Assembly (NCBI RefSeq): GCF_022348165.1
Contig: NZ_JAKRFI010000003.1
Coordinates: forward strand, 186,001 to 250,000
DNA: 64,000 nt
Source of the DNA: Halomonas sp. McH1-25
Lineage (GTDB): Bacteria > Pseudomonadota > Gammaproteobacteria > Pseudomonadales > Halomonadaceae
Direction of reading: 5' to 3'
The number at the start of each line of letters is the position of its first letter. The stretch's first letter is position 1. Shown here piece by piece: positions 1 through 8,884 of this stretch. The notes under the pieces were generated by a model that was given only the letters and a program-made list of their open reading frames with translations, was not told the DNA's origin and did not search any database. Both the position numbers and the translations under genes were made by a program.

Positions 1-1979
1 TTTACGTAGCCGCTGCGGGCTTGTCGTTGCCTGGCGCCGCACTACTGACGTTGTTGTCCGGCGCGCTGTTCGGCCTGGGAAAAGGGCTACTGATCGCCTC
101 GTTCGCCAGCGCGATCGGCGCCACCCTGGCGTTTCTGCTATCGCGCACGCTGCTGCGCGACATCATCGAAAAGCGCTTCAAGGAAATATTGGGAAGGGTC
201 AATCGTGGCCTGGAGCGCGACGGGCCGTTCTACCTGTTCAGCCTACGCCTGGTGCCGATCCTTCCGTTCTTCATCGTCAACCTGGCCATGGGCGTGACGC
301 GCCTGAAGACACGCACCTTCTATTGGGTCAGCCAGTTGGGCATGTTGCCGGGCACGGCGGTATACGCCAATGCCGGCATGCAGTTGAGCGACCTGGAGTC
401 GCTCGAGGGTATTCTGTCCCCCAGACTGCTGCTTTCACTGATGCTGCTGGGCCTATTTCCGCTGGTGGGCAAGAAGATCGTCGATGGTGTGAATCTACGT
501 CGCCAGCGCCGTCACTTTCCTCGCCCGCGCCGTTTCGATTACGACATCGTGGTGATCGGCGCCGGCTCGGCCGGCCTGGTAACCAGCTATATCGCCAGCG
601 CGCTCAAAGCCAGGGTCGCCCTGGTCGAAAAGCATCGCATGGGCGGAGACTGCCTGAATACCGGCTGTGTCCCCTCCAAGGCATTGATCCGTGCAGCGCG
701 CGCCGCTCACGAGATACGGACGGCATCACGCTTCGGCGTCCATGTCAGCGAGCCCCACATCGACTTCTCCGCCGTCATGGCTCATGTGCATGACGCCATT
801 GCCAAGGTCGCCCCGCACGACAGCGCCGAACGCTACACCCAGTTGGGCGTCGACGTTATCGACGCCGAAGCCACCCTCGAATCGCCCTGGATCGTGCGCG
901 CCGGCGAACGTCGGCTCACCGCGCGGCATGTCGTCATCGCCACCGGCGCCCGCCCGCGGATTCCCGACCTGCCCGGGATCGAGAACATCGACGTGCTGAC
1001 GTCGGAAAATCTCTGGACGCTCGAGTCTCTGCCCGAACGGCTGGCGATCCTGGGGGGCGGGACCATCGGCTGCGAACTCGGCCAGAGCTTTGCGCGCCTG
1101 GGCAGCCAGGTCACGCTGATCGAAGGCGGCCCCCGGCTACTGGCCAGGGAGGACGACGACGTCGGCGATCTCGTTCAGCGGCGCCTGTCCGCGGAGGGCG
1201 TGACCGTGCACACCGACACCCATGCCGTGGAGGTGGAAACCGACGAGGCGGGACGACATGGTCTGATCGTCGAACACGACGGCGAACGCCGCAAATTGCC
1301 CTTCGACCGGCTGCTGGTTTGTGTCGGTCGCCAGCCCAACGTCGAGGGGCTCGGCCTCGAGTCGCTGGGTGTCGTCACTACCGACCGTGGAACGCTGGAA
1401 ATCAACGAGTATCTGCAGACCCGTTGCCCCAATGTCTGGGCTTGCGGCGACGTTTGCGGCCCTTACCAGCTGACACATGCCGGGGCACACCAGGCCTGGT
1501 ATGCAGCGGTCAATGCCCTGCTCGGCGACGTGAAACGCTTCGCGGTCGACTATCGCGTCATCCCTGCCGTGACCTATACGCAGCCCGAAGTGGCTCGCGT
1601 CGGTCTCAACGCGCGACAGGCGCGGGCTGAAGGCATCGACTATGAAGTGACCCACTACGCCATGCATGACAACGACCGGGCCATCGCCGACGATGCCAGT
1701 GACGGCTTCGTCAAGATTTTGACCGAGCCCGGCAAGGATCGCATCCTGGGCGCAACGCTGGTCGGGGAGAACGCCGGTGAATGGCTGGCCGAAATCACCT
1801 TGGCAATGAAGCAGCGCACCGGACTGAACAAGCTGCTGCGCACCGTGCATCCTTACCCTACCCTGTCCGAAGCCAACAAGGCGGCCGCCGGGCAGTGGAA
1901 AAACGCTCACAAGCCCGAACGCCTGCTGCGCTGGCTGGAGCGCTACTTCGCCTGGCGTCGCCACGCGCGGCGGCAATGA
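1..1979 (+). CDS. TVP38/DedA-like membrane domain fused to a FAD-dependent disulfide oxidoreductase (5' end missing)
   Basis: The reading frame is open to the left edge, so the start lies outside the window. The first ~170 visible residues are a TVP38/SNARE-associated (DedA-like) membrane domain with several hydrophobic segments. After a basic linker comes a class I pyridine nucleotide-disulfide oxidoreductase. It has an FAD-binding GAGSAG motif (about base 560), the redox-active pair CLNTGCVPSK (about 650-680), a second nucleotide-binding GGGTIG motif (about 1057), an ACGDV motif (about 1440), and a C-terminal dimerisation domain ending near HPYPTLSE. This organisation matches proteins annotated as mercuric-reductase-like. 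I see no N-terminal HMA domain or C-terminal vicinal cysteines of true MerA in the visible part, so mercury reduction is not supported. The likely role is an NAD(P)H-dependent redox enzyme tethered to the inner membrane. Substrate unknown. Confidence 0.85.
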   Translation, partial: YVAAAGLSLPGAALLTLLSGALFGLGKGLLIASFASAIGATLAFLLSRTLLRDIIEKRFKEILGRVNRGLERDGPFYLFSLRLVPILPFFIVNLAMGVTRLKTRTFYWVSQLGMLPGTAVYANAGMQLSDLESLEGILSPRLLLSLMLLGLFPLVGKKIVDGVNLRRQRRHFPRPRRFDYDIVVIGAGSAGLVTSYIASALKARVALVEKHRMGGDCLNTGCVPSKALIRAARAAHEIRTASRFGVHVSEPHIDFSAVMAHVHDAIAKVAPHDSAERYTQLGVDVIDAEATLESPWIVRAGERRLTARHVVIATGARPRIPDLPGIENIDVLTSENLWTLESLPERLAILGGGTIGCELGQSFARLGSQVTLIEGGPRLLAREDDDVGDLVQRRLSAEGVTVHTDTHAVEVETDEAGRHGLIVEHDGERRKLPFDRLLVCVGRQPNVEGLGLESLGVVTTDRGTLEINEYLQTRCPNVWACGDVCGPYQLTHAGAHQAWYAAVNALLGDVKRFAVDYRVIPAVTYTQPEVARVGLNARQARAEGIDYEVTHYAMHDNDRAIADDASDGFVKILTEPGKDRILGATLVGENAGEWLAEITLAMKQRTGLNKLLRTVHPYPTLSEANKAAAGQWKNAHKPERLLRWLERYFAWRRHARRQ

Positions 1980-2070
1980 TAAGCGGGGTAAGCTTCTTGT
2001 ATACTGCGTAACGCAGTTGAATCATCAGCCGAATTCGCTTTCCATCGCTTATCCAAGAAGGACAATTCCG

Positions 2071-2931
2071 ATGTTCAAGCGCACACTGCGCAAGCTCATG
2101 CTCGCCCTGATCCTAGTCGCTCCGGCGGCCGCCGCCGAGCCGCTGGTGTTTACCGCCATCCCCGACCAGGACGAGACCAAGCTGCGCGAGCGTTTCCAGA
2201 AGGTGGCGGACTATCTGGCCGAGGAACTCGATACCGAGGTCCGCTTCGTGCCAGTGAAGTCCTATGCCGCGGCCGTGACCGCCTTCCGCAACAATCAGGT
2301 CCAGTTGGCCTGGTTCGGGGGACTTTCCGGCGTTCAGGCACGCCAGCTCGTGCCCGGCTCCGAGGCGCTGGCCCAAGGCGTCGAGGATGCCCAGTTCCGC
2401 ACCTATTTCATCGCCCACGAGAGCACCGGACTCGAGCCGTCGGATCAGTTGCCGGAGGCGATGGAAGGCATGACCTTCACCTTCGGCTCCAAGGGCTCCA
2501 CCTCCGGCCGCCTGATGCCCGAGTACTACATTCGCCAGCAGTTCGACGCCGCCCCCGAAGACGTCTTCAGCCGGGTCGGCTTCAGCGGCAACCATTCGCG
2601 CACCATCGACCTGGTGGAATCGGGCACCTACCAGACCGGCGCGCTCAACTTCGCCGTGTGGGAGAGCGAAGTCGCCGCGGGCAACGTGGATACCGATGCC
2701 GTCAAGGTGATCTGGGAGACGCCGACCTACGCCGATTATCAATGGACCATTCGCGGCGACGTCGACGAGCGCTTCGGGGAGGGCTTCAAGGAGCGGGTTC
2801 GCGAGGCGCTGGTCGACATGAACGACCCTGCGCTGCTCGCCAGCTTCCCCCGCGAAGGGTTCATTCCGGCCAGCAACGATGACTACCAGGGCATTCGCGA
2901 GACCGCTCGGGCACTGGACCTGATCGACTGA
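2071..2931 (+). CDS. Periplasmic substrate-binding protein, PhnD family (putative selenate/oxyanion ABC importer)
   Basis: A 286-residue precursor with a short basic N-terminus and hydrophobic signal peptide, probably cleaved after APAAAA at about residue 20. The mature protein is a PhnD/phosphite-type periplasmic binding protein: the FTAIPDQDE opening and the FGSKGSTSGRLMP segment, which carries the serine/threonine-rich oxyanion contact, are typical. From memory it most resembles the clade called 'putative selenate ABC transporter substrate-binding protein'. That substrate rests on comparative genomics of the clade, and nothing in this window tests it. Start chosen at ATG 2071 because AAGAAGGA precedes it; an in-frame TTG at 2017 is less likely. 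First gene of a three-gene operon. Confidence 0.8.
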   Translation: MFKRTLRKLMLALILVAPAAAAEPLVFTAIPDQDETKLRERFQKVADYLAEELDTEVRFVPVKSYAAAVTAFRNNQVQLAWFGGLSGVQARQLVPGSEALAQGVEDAQFRTYFIAHESTGLEPSDQLPEAMEGMTFTFGSKGSTSGRLMPEYYIRQQFDAAPEDVFSRVGFSGNHSRTIDLVESGTYQTGALNFAVWESEVAAGNVDTDAVKVIWETPTYADYQWTIRGDVDERFGEGFKERVREALVDMNDPALLASFPREGFIPASNDDYQGIRETARALDLID

Positions 2932-3602
2932 TGACGGCGCTTGCTCTCGAGCAGATCAGTGCCGCGTACGGCGAACGTCGCGTCCTCGGTCCGCTGACGC
3001 TGCACATTGCGCGTGGCGAGAAGGTGGCCCTGGTGGGTCACAGCGGCGTCGGCAAGTCCACACTGCTCAGCCTGCTGTTCGACAAGCAGCGCCGGGACCT
3101 CGCCCTGCTGCCTCAGGACCTGGGCCTGGTGCAGACCCTGAGCGTGTTCCACAACGTCTACATGGGCCGCCTGGCGGCTCATTCCACGCTCTACAATCTG
3201 GCCAACCTGATCCATCCGCTGCCGAAAGAAGCCCGTCGCGTACGTCAGGTACTCGAGACGCTGGACATGGCAGACAAGCTTTGGGCGCCGGCCGGTGAGC
3301 TGTCGGGTGGCCAGCGCCAGCGTACCGCCATCGCGCGTGTCCTCTATCAGCCGGCCAGCGTGCTGCTCGCCGACGAGCCGGTGTCCGCCCTGGATGGGCC
3401 GCGTGCCGCATCGGTCATGCAGGCCCTGACCCAACGTTTCGAAACCAGCGTGATCGCGCTTCACGATGTGGAACTCGCCCTGCGCCACAGCACGCGCATC
3501 GTCGGCATTCGCGATGGCGGCATCGCACTGGACCGGCCAAGTGAGCGCCTCAGCGCCGACGACCTGCGCTTTCTCTATGACGTTGCCGCTCCGGCCGCCT
3601 GA
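2931..3602 (+). CDS. ABC transporter ATP-binding protein, PhnC type
   Basis: A 223-residue ATPase subunit. Walker A is GHSGVGKST (residues 36-44), the signature is LSGGQ (124-128), Walker B is VLLADEP (144-150), and a switch histidine follows in ALHD. It is slightly shorter than typical PhnC proteins (about 250-270 residues), with a compressed stretch between Walker A and the Q-loop. Its ATG overlaps the stop of the binding-protein gene (TGATG), so translation is probably coupled. It should energise uptake by the permease encoded next. The substrate depends on the binding protein. Confidence 0.88.
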   Translation: MTALALEQISAAYGERRVLGPLTLHIARGEKVALVGHSGVGKSTLLSLLFDKQRRDLALLPQDLGLVQTLSVFHNVYMGRLAAHSTLYNLANLIHPLPKEARRVRQVLETLDMADKLWAPAGELSGGQRQRTAIARVLYQPASVLLADEPVSALDGPRAASVMQALTQRFETSVIALHDVELALRHSTRIVGIRDGGIALDRPSERLSADDLRFLYDVAAPAA

Positions 3603-5110
3603 TGTTTCGTTCGTCTTCACCTACCCGCCAGCCCGTCATGCGCCGATCCGCCACGCTGCGCACCAGCGTCGGCTTCGTGGCCGTGGCGCTGCTGTGCCTG
3701 GCCATCGCCGACATCCAGATCACTACCGTGGCACCGTGGCGCGAGCTGGGGCGGCTGCTCACCGGTATGGTCACGCCGGACTTCAGCAACCCCGCAGCGA
3801 TCGGCACGGCGCTGATGCGCACGGTGGCCTTCGCCTTCGTCGGGGTCGCGCTGGGCGCATCGGCCGGGTTCCTGCTGGCACTGATCTTTCACCTTCGAGT
3901 GGTGCGTACCTTCTGCGCCTTCGTGCGTGCCATTCACGAACTCTTCTGGGCGCTGATCTTCCTGCAGTTCTTCGGCCTTCACCCGCTGACCGGCGTGCTG
4001 GCGATCGCTCTGCCCTACGCCGGCGTGTTCGCCAAGGTCTATTCGGAGATCCTCGACGAGGCCGACCCGCTGCCCATGCAGGTGCTACCGGCAGGCACGG
4101 GGCTGATTTCCGGTTTCCTGTTCGCCCGGGTGCCGGATGCCTGGCCGCATCTGGTCAGTTACACCGCCTATCGGCTGGAATGCGGTCTGCGCTCCAGTGC
4201 GGTGCTCGGTTTCGTCGGCATGCCGACGCTGGGCTTTGCACTGCAGTCGTCGTTCGCCCAAGGCTACTACTCCGAGGTCGGCGCCCTGCTGCTGGTGTTC
4301 TTCGTGCTGATCGCCACGTTGCGCCTGTGGGTACGCCCTTGGCTGGTGCCGCTGTACGTCGCCGTATCGCCGTTGCTGCTCGGCACCGGTCTGCCGATCA
4401 TGTGGGGCAACGTGACGCGCTTCTTCACCGAGGACATCGTGCCGGCCCCGCTACGCCACGGCGAAGGCTGGGCGGCGCTCTGGCAGTGGTTCAGCGATCT
4501 ATTGCTCAACGAGGCCCTGCCCGGCCTATGGACCACCGTGGTGCTGACCCAGATTGCCCTGGTCGGGACCGGCATCATCGCGCTGCTGGCCTTTCCACTG
4601 ATCTCGCGGCATTTCACCTCGCGCTCCGGCAGAGTACTCGGCCACATCGCCCTGGTCGTGGCCCGCTCGACGCCGGAATACCTGCTGGCCTACGTACTGC
4701 TGCAACTGTGGGGCCCCTCGATGCTGCCGGCCATCGTCGCGCTGGCATTGCACAATGGCGGGATCATCGGCCACTTGATCGGGCGACGCAGCAATGAGAT
4801 GACGCTGCGCCCCGACGCCGCTCACGGGCTCGACCGCTATGCCTACGAGATGGTGCCGAGACTCTACGGGCCGTTTCTCGCCTTCCTGTTCTATCGCTGG
4901 GAAATCATCATGCGCGAGACGGCGATCCTCGGCATCCTGGGCATCGCCACGCTGGGCTTCTACGTGGACAGCGCCATTCAGGAGCTGCGCTTCGACCGCG
5001 CCCTGGTGCTGATCGTGATCACCGCCCTGCTCAACATCGGCGTCGACAGCCTGGCCCGCACCCTGCGTCGCCGCTTGCGGCTCCGGCACATGGTCAACTG
5101 CGAGCCGTGA
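3602..5110 (+). CDS. ABC transporter permease, tandem PhnE-like domains
   Basis: A 502-residue polytopic protein in which two PhnE-like permease domains are joined in one chain, about 1-250 and 290-500. Each has an EAA-type cytoplasmic loop. The loop in the second domain sits near AHGLDRYAYEMVPRLYGP and is followed by ILGILGIATLG, the conserved end of PhnE-type permeases. The fusion replaces the usual homodimer of single-domain permeases. It starts inside the stop of the ATPase gene (TGATG overlap), completing a tight binding protein-ATPase-permease operon. A 7-bp inverted repeat (5104-5110 with 5121-5127) overlaps the stop and could form a weak terminator; it has no T-run. Confidence 0.85.
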   Translation: MFRSSSPTRQPVMRRSATLRTSVGFVAVALLCLAIADIQITTVAPWRELGRLLTGMVTPDFSNPAAIGTALMRTVAFAFVGVALGASAGFLLALIFHLRVVRTFCAFVRAIHELFWALIFLQFFGLHPLTGVLAIALPYAGVFAKVYSEILDEADPLPMQVLPAGTGLISGFLFARVPDAWPHLVSYTAYRLECGLRSSAVLGFVGMPTLGFALQSSFAQGYYSEVGALLLVFFVLIATLRLWVRPWLVPLYVAVSPLLLGTGLPIMWGNVTRFFTEDIVPAPLRHGEGWAALWQWFSDLLLNEALPGLWTTVVLTQIALVGTGIIALLAFPLISRHFTSRSGRVLGHIALVVARSTPEYLLAYVLLQLWGPSMLPAIVALALHNGGIIGHLIGRRSNEMTLRPDAAHGLDRYAYEMVPRLYGPFLAFLFYRWEIIMRETAILGILGIATLGFYVDSAIQELRFDRALVLIVITALLNIGVDSLARTLRRRLRLRHMVNCEP

Positions 5111-5122
5111 GGGAGCACTCGC

Positions 5123-5632
5123 TCACGGTCTGTGCCAGCCGCCAGGCGGCGCCTCTCCTCGCCAGGGGGCATCGTCCGGGTGCGCCAGCCGTTCGGCGAC
5201 CAGCAGCGTCCCCGCGCCCCAGACGGCATGGGCGCAGAGCATCAGCCGACGGCGATTCCAGGGTTGACGGGTGGCCGGCTCCAGTACGTTGAATGCCGGC
5301 ACCCAACCCAGATAGCTGGCGGCCCAGATCGCCACGCCGTAGCCGCTACCGTACACCGCGGGGTGCCTGACCGGCCCTCGAAACACCAGGGGATAGAGCG
5401 CACCGGTCGCTGCGCCGTAGGCAAAGTGTGCCAGCAGACTCGAGCCGATGAGCCGGTCCTCGTCCGGATGCGGGTCATGTCCCAATTTGCCAGCCATGTT
5501 CTCGGTCACTTCACGCGGCGGAAGCGGATAACGCGACTCGCTGGGCAGACGCCGATGCAAGCGCTCCATGACCAGCGTCATGGGGATGGTGGCGAGTAGT
5601 CCTCCGATCGCGCCGGCGAGATAACGGTTCAT
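5123..5632 (-). CDS. DUF1440/YagU-like inner membrane protein
   Basis: A 169-residue hydrophobic protein with about four predicted membrane segments: residues 5-22, around 65-85, 95-115 and 130-150. It is rich in glycine within the helices (GAIGGLLATIPMTLVMERLHRR at the N-terminus). This pattern fits the small YagU/DUF1440-related membrane family, whose function is not established. A good ribosome-binding site (AAGGAGG) precedes the ATG. It converges on the ABC operon and is monocistronic. Family assignment is from memory, so confidence is moderate. Confidence 0.6.
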   Translation of the reverse strand: MNRYLAGAIGGLLATIPMTLVMERLHRRLPSESRYPLPPREVTENMAGKLGHDPHPDEDRLIGSSLLAHFAYGAATGALYPLVFRGPVRHPAVYGSGYGVAIWAASYLGWVPAFNVLEPATRQPWNRRRLMLCAHAVWGAGTLLVAERLAHPDDAPWRGEAPPGGWHRP

Positions 5633-5722
5633 GCCTTCCTCCTTGATGGCGGCTCTGCGCTAACCATAGTCACTCCATGGCCTGGTAGAAAAGTAGCGGG
5701 CATGGAGCACGGATGCCTGGAT

Positions 5723-6394
5723 TCAGGATAACCGCTCCAGCAACTCGTCAAGATCGCTCACCGTCAGGTCCGGCTCGTCCCCCCACGGATCGAAGGGGGC
5801 CTCTGCACTACGCCGCACCCAGGCGGCATGTAAGCCCGCGTGCTTGGCGCCGATCACGTCGAAAGGATTGCTGGACACCAGCCAGGTATCGTTGGCTGCC
5901 GCTTCCACGCGGCTTCTCAGGTGAGCGTAGACCGCCGGATCCGGTTTGAAACGCCGCACTTCCTCGACACTGACGATGTCGTCGAAATGCTGCAGAATGC
6001 CGGCGCCCTCCAGCAGCTTGGACACGGCCTGGCGGCTGCCATTGGAGAACGCCACGCAGCGCACCTGACGGCTGTCGGCAATGCGTGCCAGGGCATCGGC
6101 GGCATCGGGAAAGGCCGGCAGCGACGTGTAGGTGGCCATCAGGCGGTCCTTGGCCTGTTCCGGGAGTCGCATTCCCATGGCCCGATCGACGTACTCCAGC
6201 GCTTCGCGGGTGCACTGAGCGAAGTCGGCGTAAGCCCCCATCAGCCCACGGCGAAAGGCATACTCGAGTTGCCGGTCTCGCCAACGTTGGGAAAAGGCCA
6301 TCGCCTGGTCGCCAATGCACTCGCTGAGCTCCGCGACGACGCCATGCGTATCGATCAATGTTCCGTAGACGTCGAAGGCCAACACTTTTTTCAC
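5723..6394 (-). CDS. Haloacid dehalogenase type II (HAD superfamily)
   Basis: A 223-residue HAD hydrolase close to L-2-haloacid dehalogenases. Motif I is DVYGTLID with the nucleophilic aspartate at residue 8, motif II is FSNGS, motif III includes KPDPAVY, and SSNPFDVIGAKHAGL forms the conserved segment that distinguishes type II dehalogenases from generic HAD phosphatases. The predicted reaction is hydrolytic removal of halide from short 2-haloacids with inversion. The physiological substrate is unknown. I chose the GTG at 6394 because AGGAGC lies upstream and the HAD core begins six residues later; a longer frame reaches 6511. Confidence 0.82.
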   Translation of the reverse strand: MKKVLAFDVYGTLIDTHGVVAELSECIGDQAMAFSQRWRDRQLEYAFRRGLMGAYADFAQCTREALEYVDRAMGMRLPEQAKDRLMATYTSLPAFPDAADALARIADSRQVRCVAFSNGSRQAVSKLLEGAGILQHFDDIVSVEEVRRFKPDPAVYAHLRSRVEAAANDTWLVSSNPFDVIGAKHAGLHAAWVRRSAEAPFDPWGDEPDLTVSDLDELLERLS

Positions 6395-6520
6395 GGCAGC
6401 GGCTCCTATCGGGTCGATTCTAAAACGCGCATGTTTCGTTCTAACCATAGTCGGCCAGGTGCAGAACGTTACATATGACAATAGCGGCAAATGCCCGCAC
6501 AATGTTCGCATCGTTCATTC

Positions 6521-6534
6521 TGCGTATTTACGCA
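6521..6534. promoter_or_regulatory. Perfect palindrome upstream of argC
   Basis: TGCGTATTTACGCA (6-bp arms, 2-bp centre) ends 26 bp before the argC start codon. It could be an operator or part of the leader. It does not match the enterobacterial ARG box, so no regulator is proposed. Confidence 0.35.
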
Positions 6535-6560
6535 CTCGGCTGTAATAGCGAGGCACACCG

Positions 6561-7502
6561 ATGTCATTCAAGATCTATGTAGACGGTCAGGAAGGTACGA
6601 CCGGACTACGCCTGTTCGACTACCTAAACCATCGCGACGATATCGAACTGCTGCGTATCGACAGCGACAAGCGCAAGGATGCCCGTGAACGCGCCCGGCT
6701 ACTCAATGCCGCCGACGTGGCTTTTCTCTGCCTGCCCGATGACGCATCCCGCGAGGCCGTAGAACTGCTGGAAAATCCCGATACTTGCGTGATCGATGCC
6801 AGCACGGCGTTTCGTACGGCAGACGACTGGGTCTATGGCCTGCCGGAACTGGCCCCCGGTCAGCGCGAGCGCATCCAGACCAGCAAGCGCATCGCCAATC
6901 CGGGCTGCCATGCCAGCGCTTTCGTGCTGTTGACCCGCCCCTTGGTGGACGCTGGCCTGTTGCCTGTGGACTACCCGCTCTCGGCCTTCTCTCTGACCGG
7001 CTACAGCGGTGGCGGCAAGGCGCTGATCGCCGAGTACGAGAGCGATAGCGGCAACCGCCTGGCAGCGCCGAGGCCCTATGCACTCCCGCTGGGTCACAAG
7101 CATCTGCCGGAAATGCGCTTGCACGGCGGGCTGTCGTCGGCCCCGGTGTTCAATCCCGTCGTCGGGCCGTTTCTCAAGGGATTGGCCGTAACGGTACCGC
7201 TGCATGTATCCCACCTGGCCCCGGGTGCCAATGCCGAGGCGATCCGCGACGCCTACCTCAATCACTACCAGGGCGAACGTTTTGTTCGGGTCATGCCGCT
7301 GGACGATATAGCCAATCTGGACAATGGTTTCTTCGACGTACAGGGCGCCAACGACACCAATCGGGTCGACCTCTTCGTGTTCGGCGGTGCGGAGCACCTG
7401 GCGCTGGTCGCCCGACTGGACAATCTCGGCAAGGGCGCGGCCGGTGCGGCCGTGCAATCCATGAACATTCACCTCGGCGTGGACGAGGCCACCGGCCTGT
7501 AA
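6561..7502 (+). CDS. argC: N-acetyl-gamma-glutamyl-phosphate reductase (short type)
   Basis: A 313-residue protein of the shorter ArgC type. The N-terminal Rossmann segment [13 protein letters not shown] is characteristic. The catalytic cysteine is C116 in [10 protein letters not shown], followed by the substrate-binding segment [10 protein letters not shown] and the HKHLPEM region. It reduces N-acetyl-glutamyl-5-phosphate to the semialdehyde with NADPH, the third step of arginine biosynthesis in the cytoplasm. No other arg gene is adjacent. GAGG lies upstream of the ATG. Confidence 0.93.
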   Translation: MSFKIYVDGQEGTTGLRLFDYLNHRDDIELLRIDSDKRKDARERARLLNAADVAFLCLPDDASREAVELLENPDTCVIDASTAFRTADDWVYGLPELAPGQRERIQTSKRIANPGCHASAFVLLTRPLVDAGLLPVDYPLSAFSLTGYSGGGKALIAEYESDSGNRLAAPRPYALPLGHKHLPEMRLHGGLSSAPVFNPVVGPFLKGLAVTVPLHVSHLAPGANAEAIRDAYLNHYQGERFVRVMPLDDIANLDNGFFDVQGANDTNRVDLFVFGGAEHLALVARLDNLGKGAAGAAVQSMNIHLGVDEATGL

Positions 7503-7590
7503 GTTGTCCTAGGCGTGGGCCTTCGTTACCTTGAAGGTGAGGGTGTGCCAAGGAAGGCACGTTCGGTAAACAACAAGGCAAGGATTGCCC

Positions 7591-8742
7591 ATGCCCGATT
7601 CCAGGGATAAAGGACGTCTTCAGATCGTGGACGCCATCAGGGCCTTGGCCCTGTTCGGTGTGTTGGTCATGAACCTGCGCGACATGTCGGGGCTGAATTT
7701 TCTGACTGCGGAAGCGCTGGCTGCACTGCAGGGCCCGGTCGATGAGGCCGTCGACTTTTTGTTGCACGTGGTCTTCGACGAGAAGTTCCTGTCGTCGTTC
7801 TCGTTTCTCTTCGGCCTGAGCTTCTACCTGCTGCTCGAACGCAAGTCCGACCAGCCGGGTTTCATGGCGATGTACTTTCGCCGCCTGCTGGTCCTGGCCG
7901 GCTTCGGCCTGATCAACATTGCCTTTCTGTACTGGGGCGACATTCTGCTGGTCTACGCCGTATTCGGTACCACACTGGTGCTGATGGTCCGTCTGCCGCA
8001 ATGGCTGCTGTTGACCATCTCAGCGTTGTTACTGTTCGGCGCGCCAGTGGCACTGGCCTTGATCGGTGCCGTACGCGGTGACGCGACACAGACACCGTCG
8101 GAACTCGACGCCCTACGGACCTTCAGCGATCCCGCTTACTGGCCGGATATCATCCAAGGGCTGAGCTTGTACTTCGGCCTAGGGACTTCGGGCAACCTGA
8201 TCGAACTGTGGGATCACACCAACGTTTACGGCATGTTGCTGCTGGGCCTGTGGACCGGACGCGCACAGATCCCGCATCGCGTCGACGAGAACCGGACACT
8301 GCTGCGTAGCGTGGCGTCGATCTGTCTGCCGGTGGGCCTACTACTGACACTGTTGTGGGTAGTCATGCCCAGCAACGACCCTGTCACTACCGTCATGCGC
8401 ATCGGCGCGCCAGTGTTGGCGGTCGGCTACATGTCGCTGGGTGCGTTGCTGCTCGACCGCCCCGGTGCACGGAACATCCGCGCCTGGCTGGCGTCATCGG
8501 GTCGGCTGGCCTTGACCAACTATCTCGTTTACGGCCTTGTCGGCCAAGTGCTGCTTTATGGCTGGGGACTGGGCTGGATCGGCAATCTCGGCTCCGCCGA
8601 GATCCTGCTGCTGGCAATGTCGATCTATGCCGTGGCGCTCGTGTTGAGCCGGCTGTGGCTGATACCGTTCAGGATGGGGCCGACGGAGTGGGTTTGGAGG
8701 TGTTTGACTTATCTGCGCCTCTCTCCTTTGCGCCGTCAGTAA
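7591..8742 (+). CDS. DUF418 (YeiB-like) integral membrane protein
   Basis: A 383-residue polytopic membrane protein. The N-terminal IVDAIRALALFGVLVMNL segment and the C-terminal region (GRLALTNYLVYGLVGQVLLYGWGLG, then an FRMGPTEWVWRCLTYL-like motif) are hallmarks of the DUF418/YeiB family. About ten membrane helices are predicted. The function is not known; members are often described as putative transporters or acyltransferase-related proteins, and I cannot decide between these. I start at ATG 7591, with AAGGA upstream, rather than at the TTG two codons earlier. It converges on the dipeptidase gene. Confidence 0.85.
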   Translation: MPDSRDKGRLQIVDAIRALALFGVLVMNLRDMSGLNFLTAEALAALQGPVDEAVDFLLHVVFDEKFLSSFSFLFGLSFYLLLERKSDQPGFMAMYFRRLLVLAGFGLINIAFLYWGDILLVYAVFGTTLVLMVRLPQWLLLTISALLLFGAPVALALIGAVRGDATQTPSELDALRTFSDPAYWPDIIQGLSLYFGLGTSGNLIELWDHTNVYGMLLLGLWTGRAQIPHRVDENRTLLRSVASICLPVGLLLTLLWVVMPSNDPVTTVMRIGAPVLAVGYMSLGALLLDRPGARNIRAWLASSGRLALTNYLVYGLVGQVLLYGWGLGWIGNLGSAEILLLAMSIYAVALVLSRLWLIPFRMGPTEWVWRCLTYLRLSPLRRQ

Positions 8743-8863
8743 AAAGGGGCTGCGCTCGTTCATGCTGTGTTAAAAACCGGCTCAAGCGCTTCATTTACTT
8801 CAAGTAAACTCAACGCCTTCGCCGTTTTTTGCCTTGCCTGAACCTCGCTCGCCGCCTTTCTTG
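8741..8863. repeat. ~120-bp imperfect inverted repeat between convergent genes
   Basis: The segment folds on itself almost end to end. The central arms are TTTACTT/AAGTAAA around one base near 8799. Moving outward come GCG/CGC, GGC/GCC and AAAAAC/GTTTTTT blocks (8772-8830). The outermost arms resemble AAAAAGGGGCTGCGCTCG against the complement of CGCTCGCCGCCTTTCTT. It sits between the 3' ends of the DUF418 and dipeptidase genes. The A/T-ended inner hairpin could terminate transcription from both sides. I have a recollection of similar elements being dispersed in related genomes, but only one copy is present here. Confidence 0.55.
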
Positions 8864-8884
8864 AGGGCGGCGATACTCCCTTAA

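Noticed and set aside
1-1979. Mercuric reductase (merA) as the identity of the first gene
   Set aside because: No HMA domain, C-terminal cysteine pair or other mer gene is visible; the N-terminal DedA-like domain points to a different subfamily.
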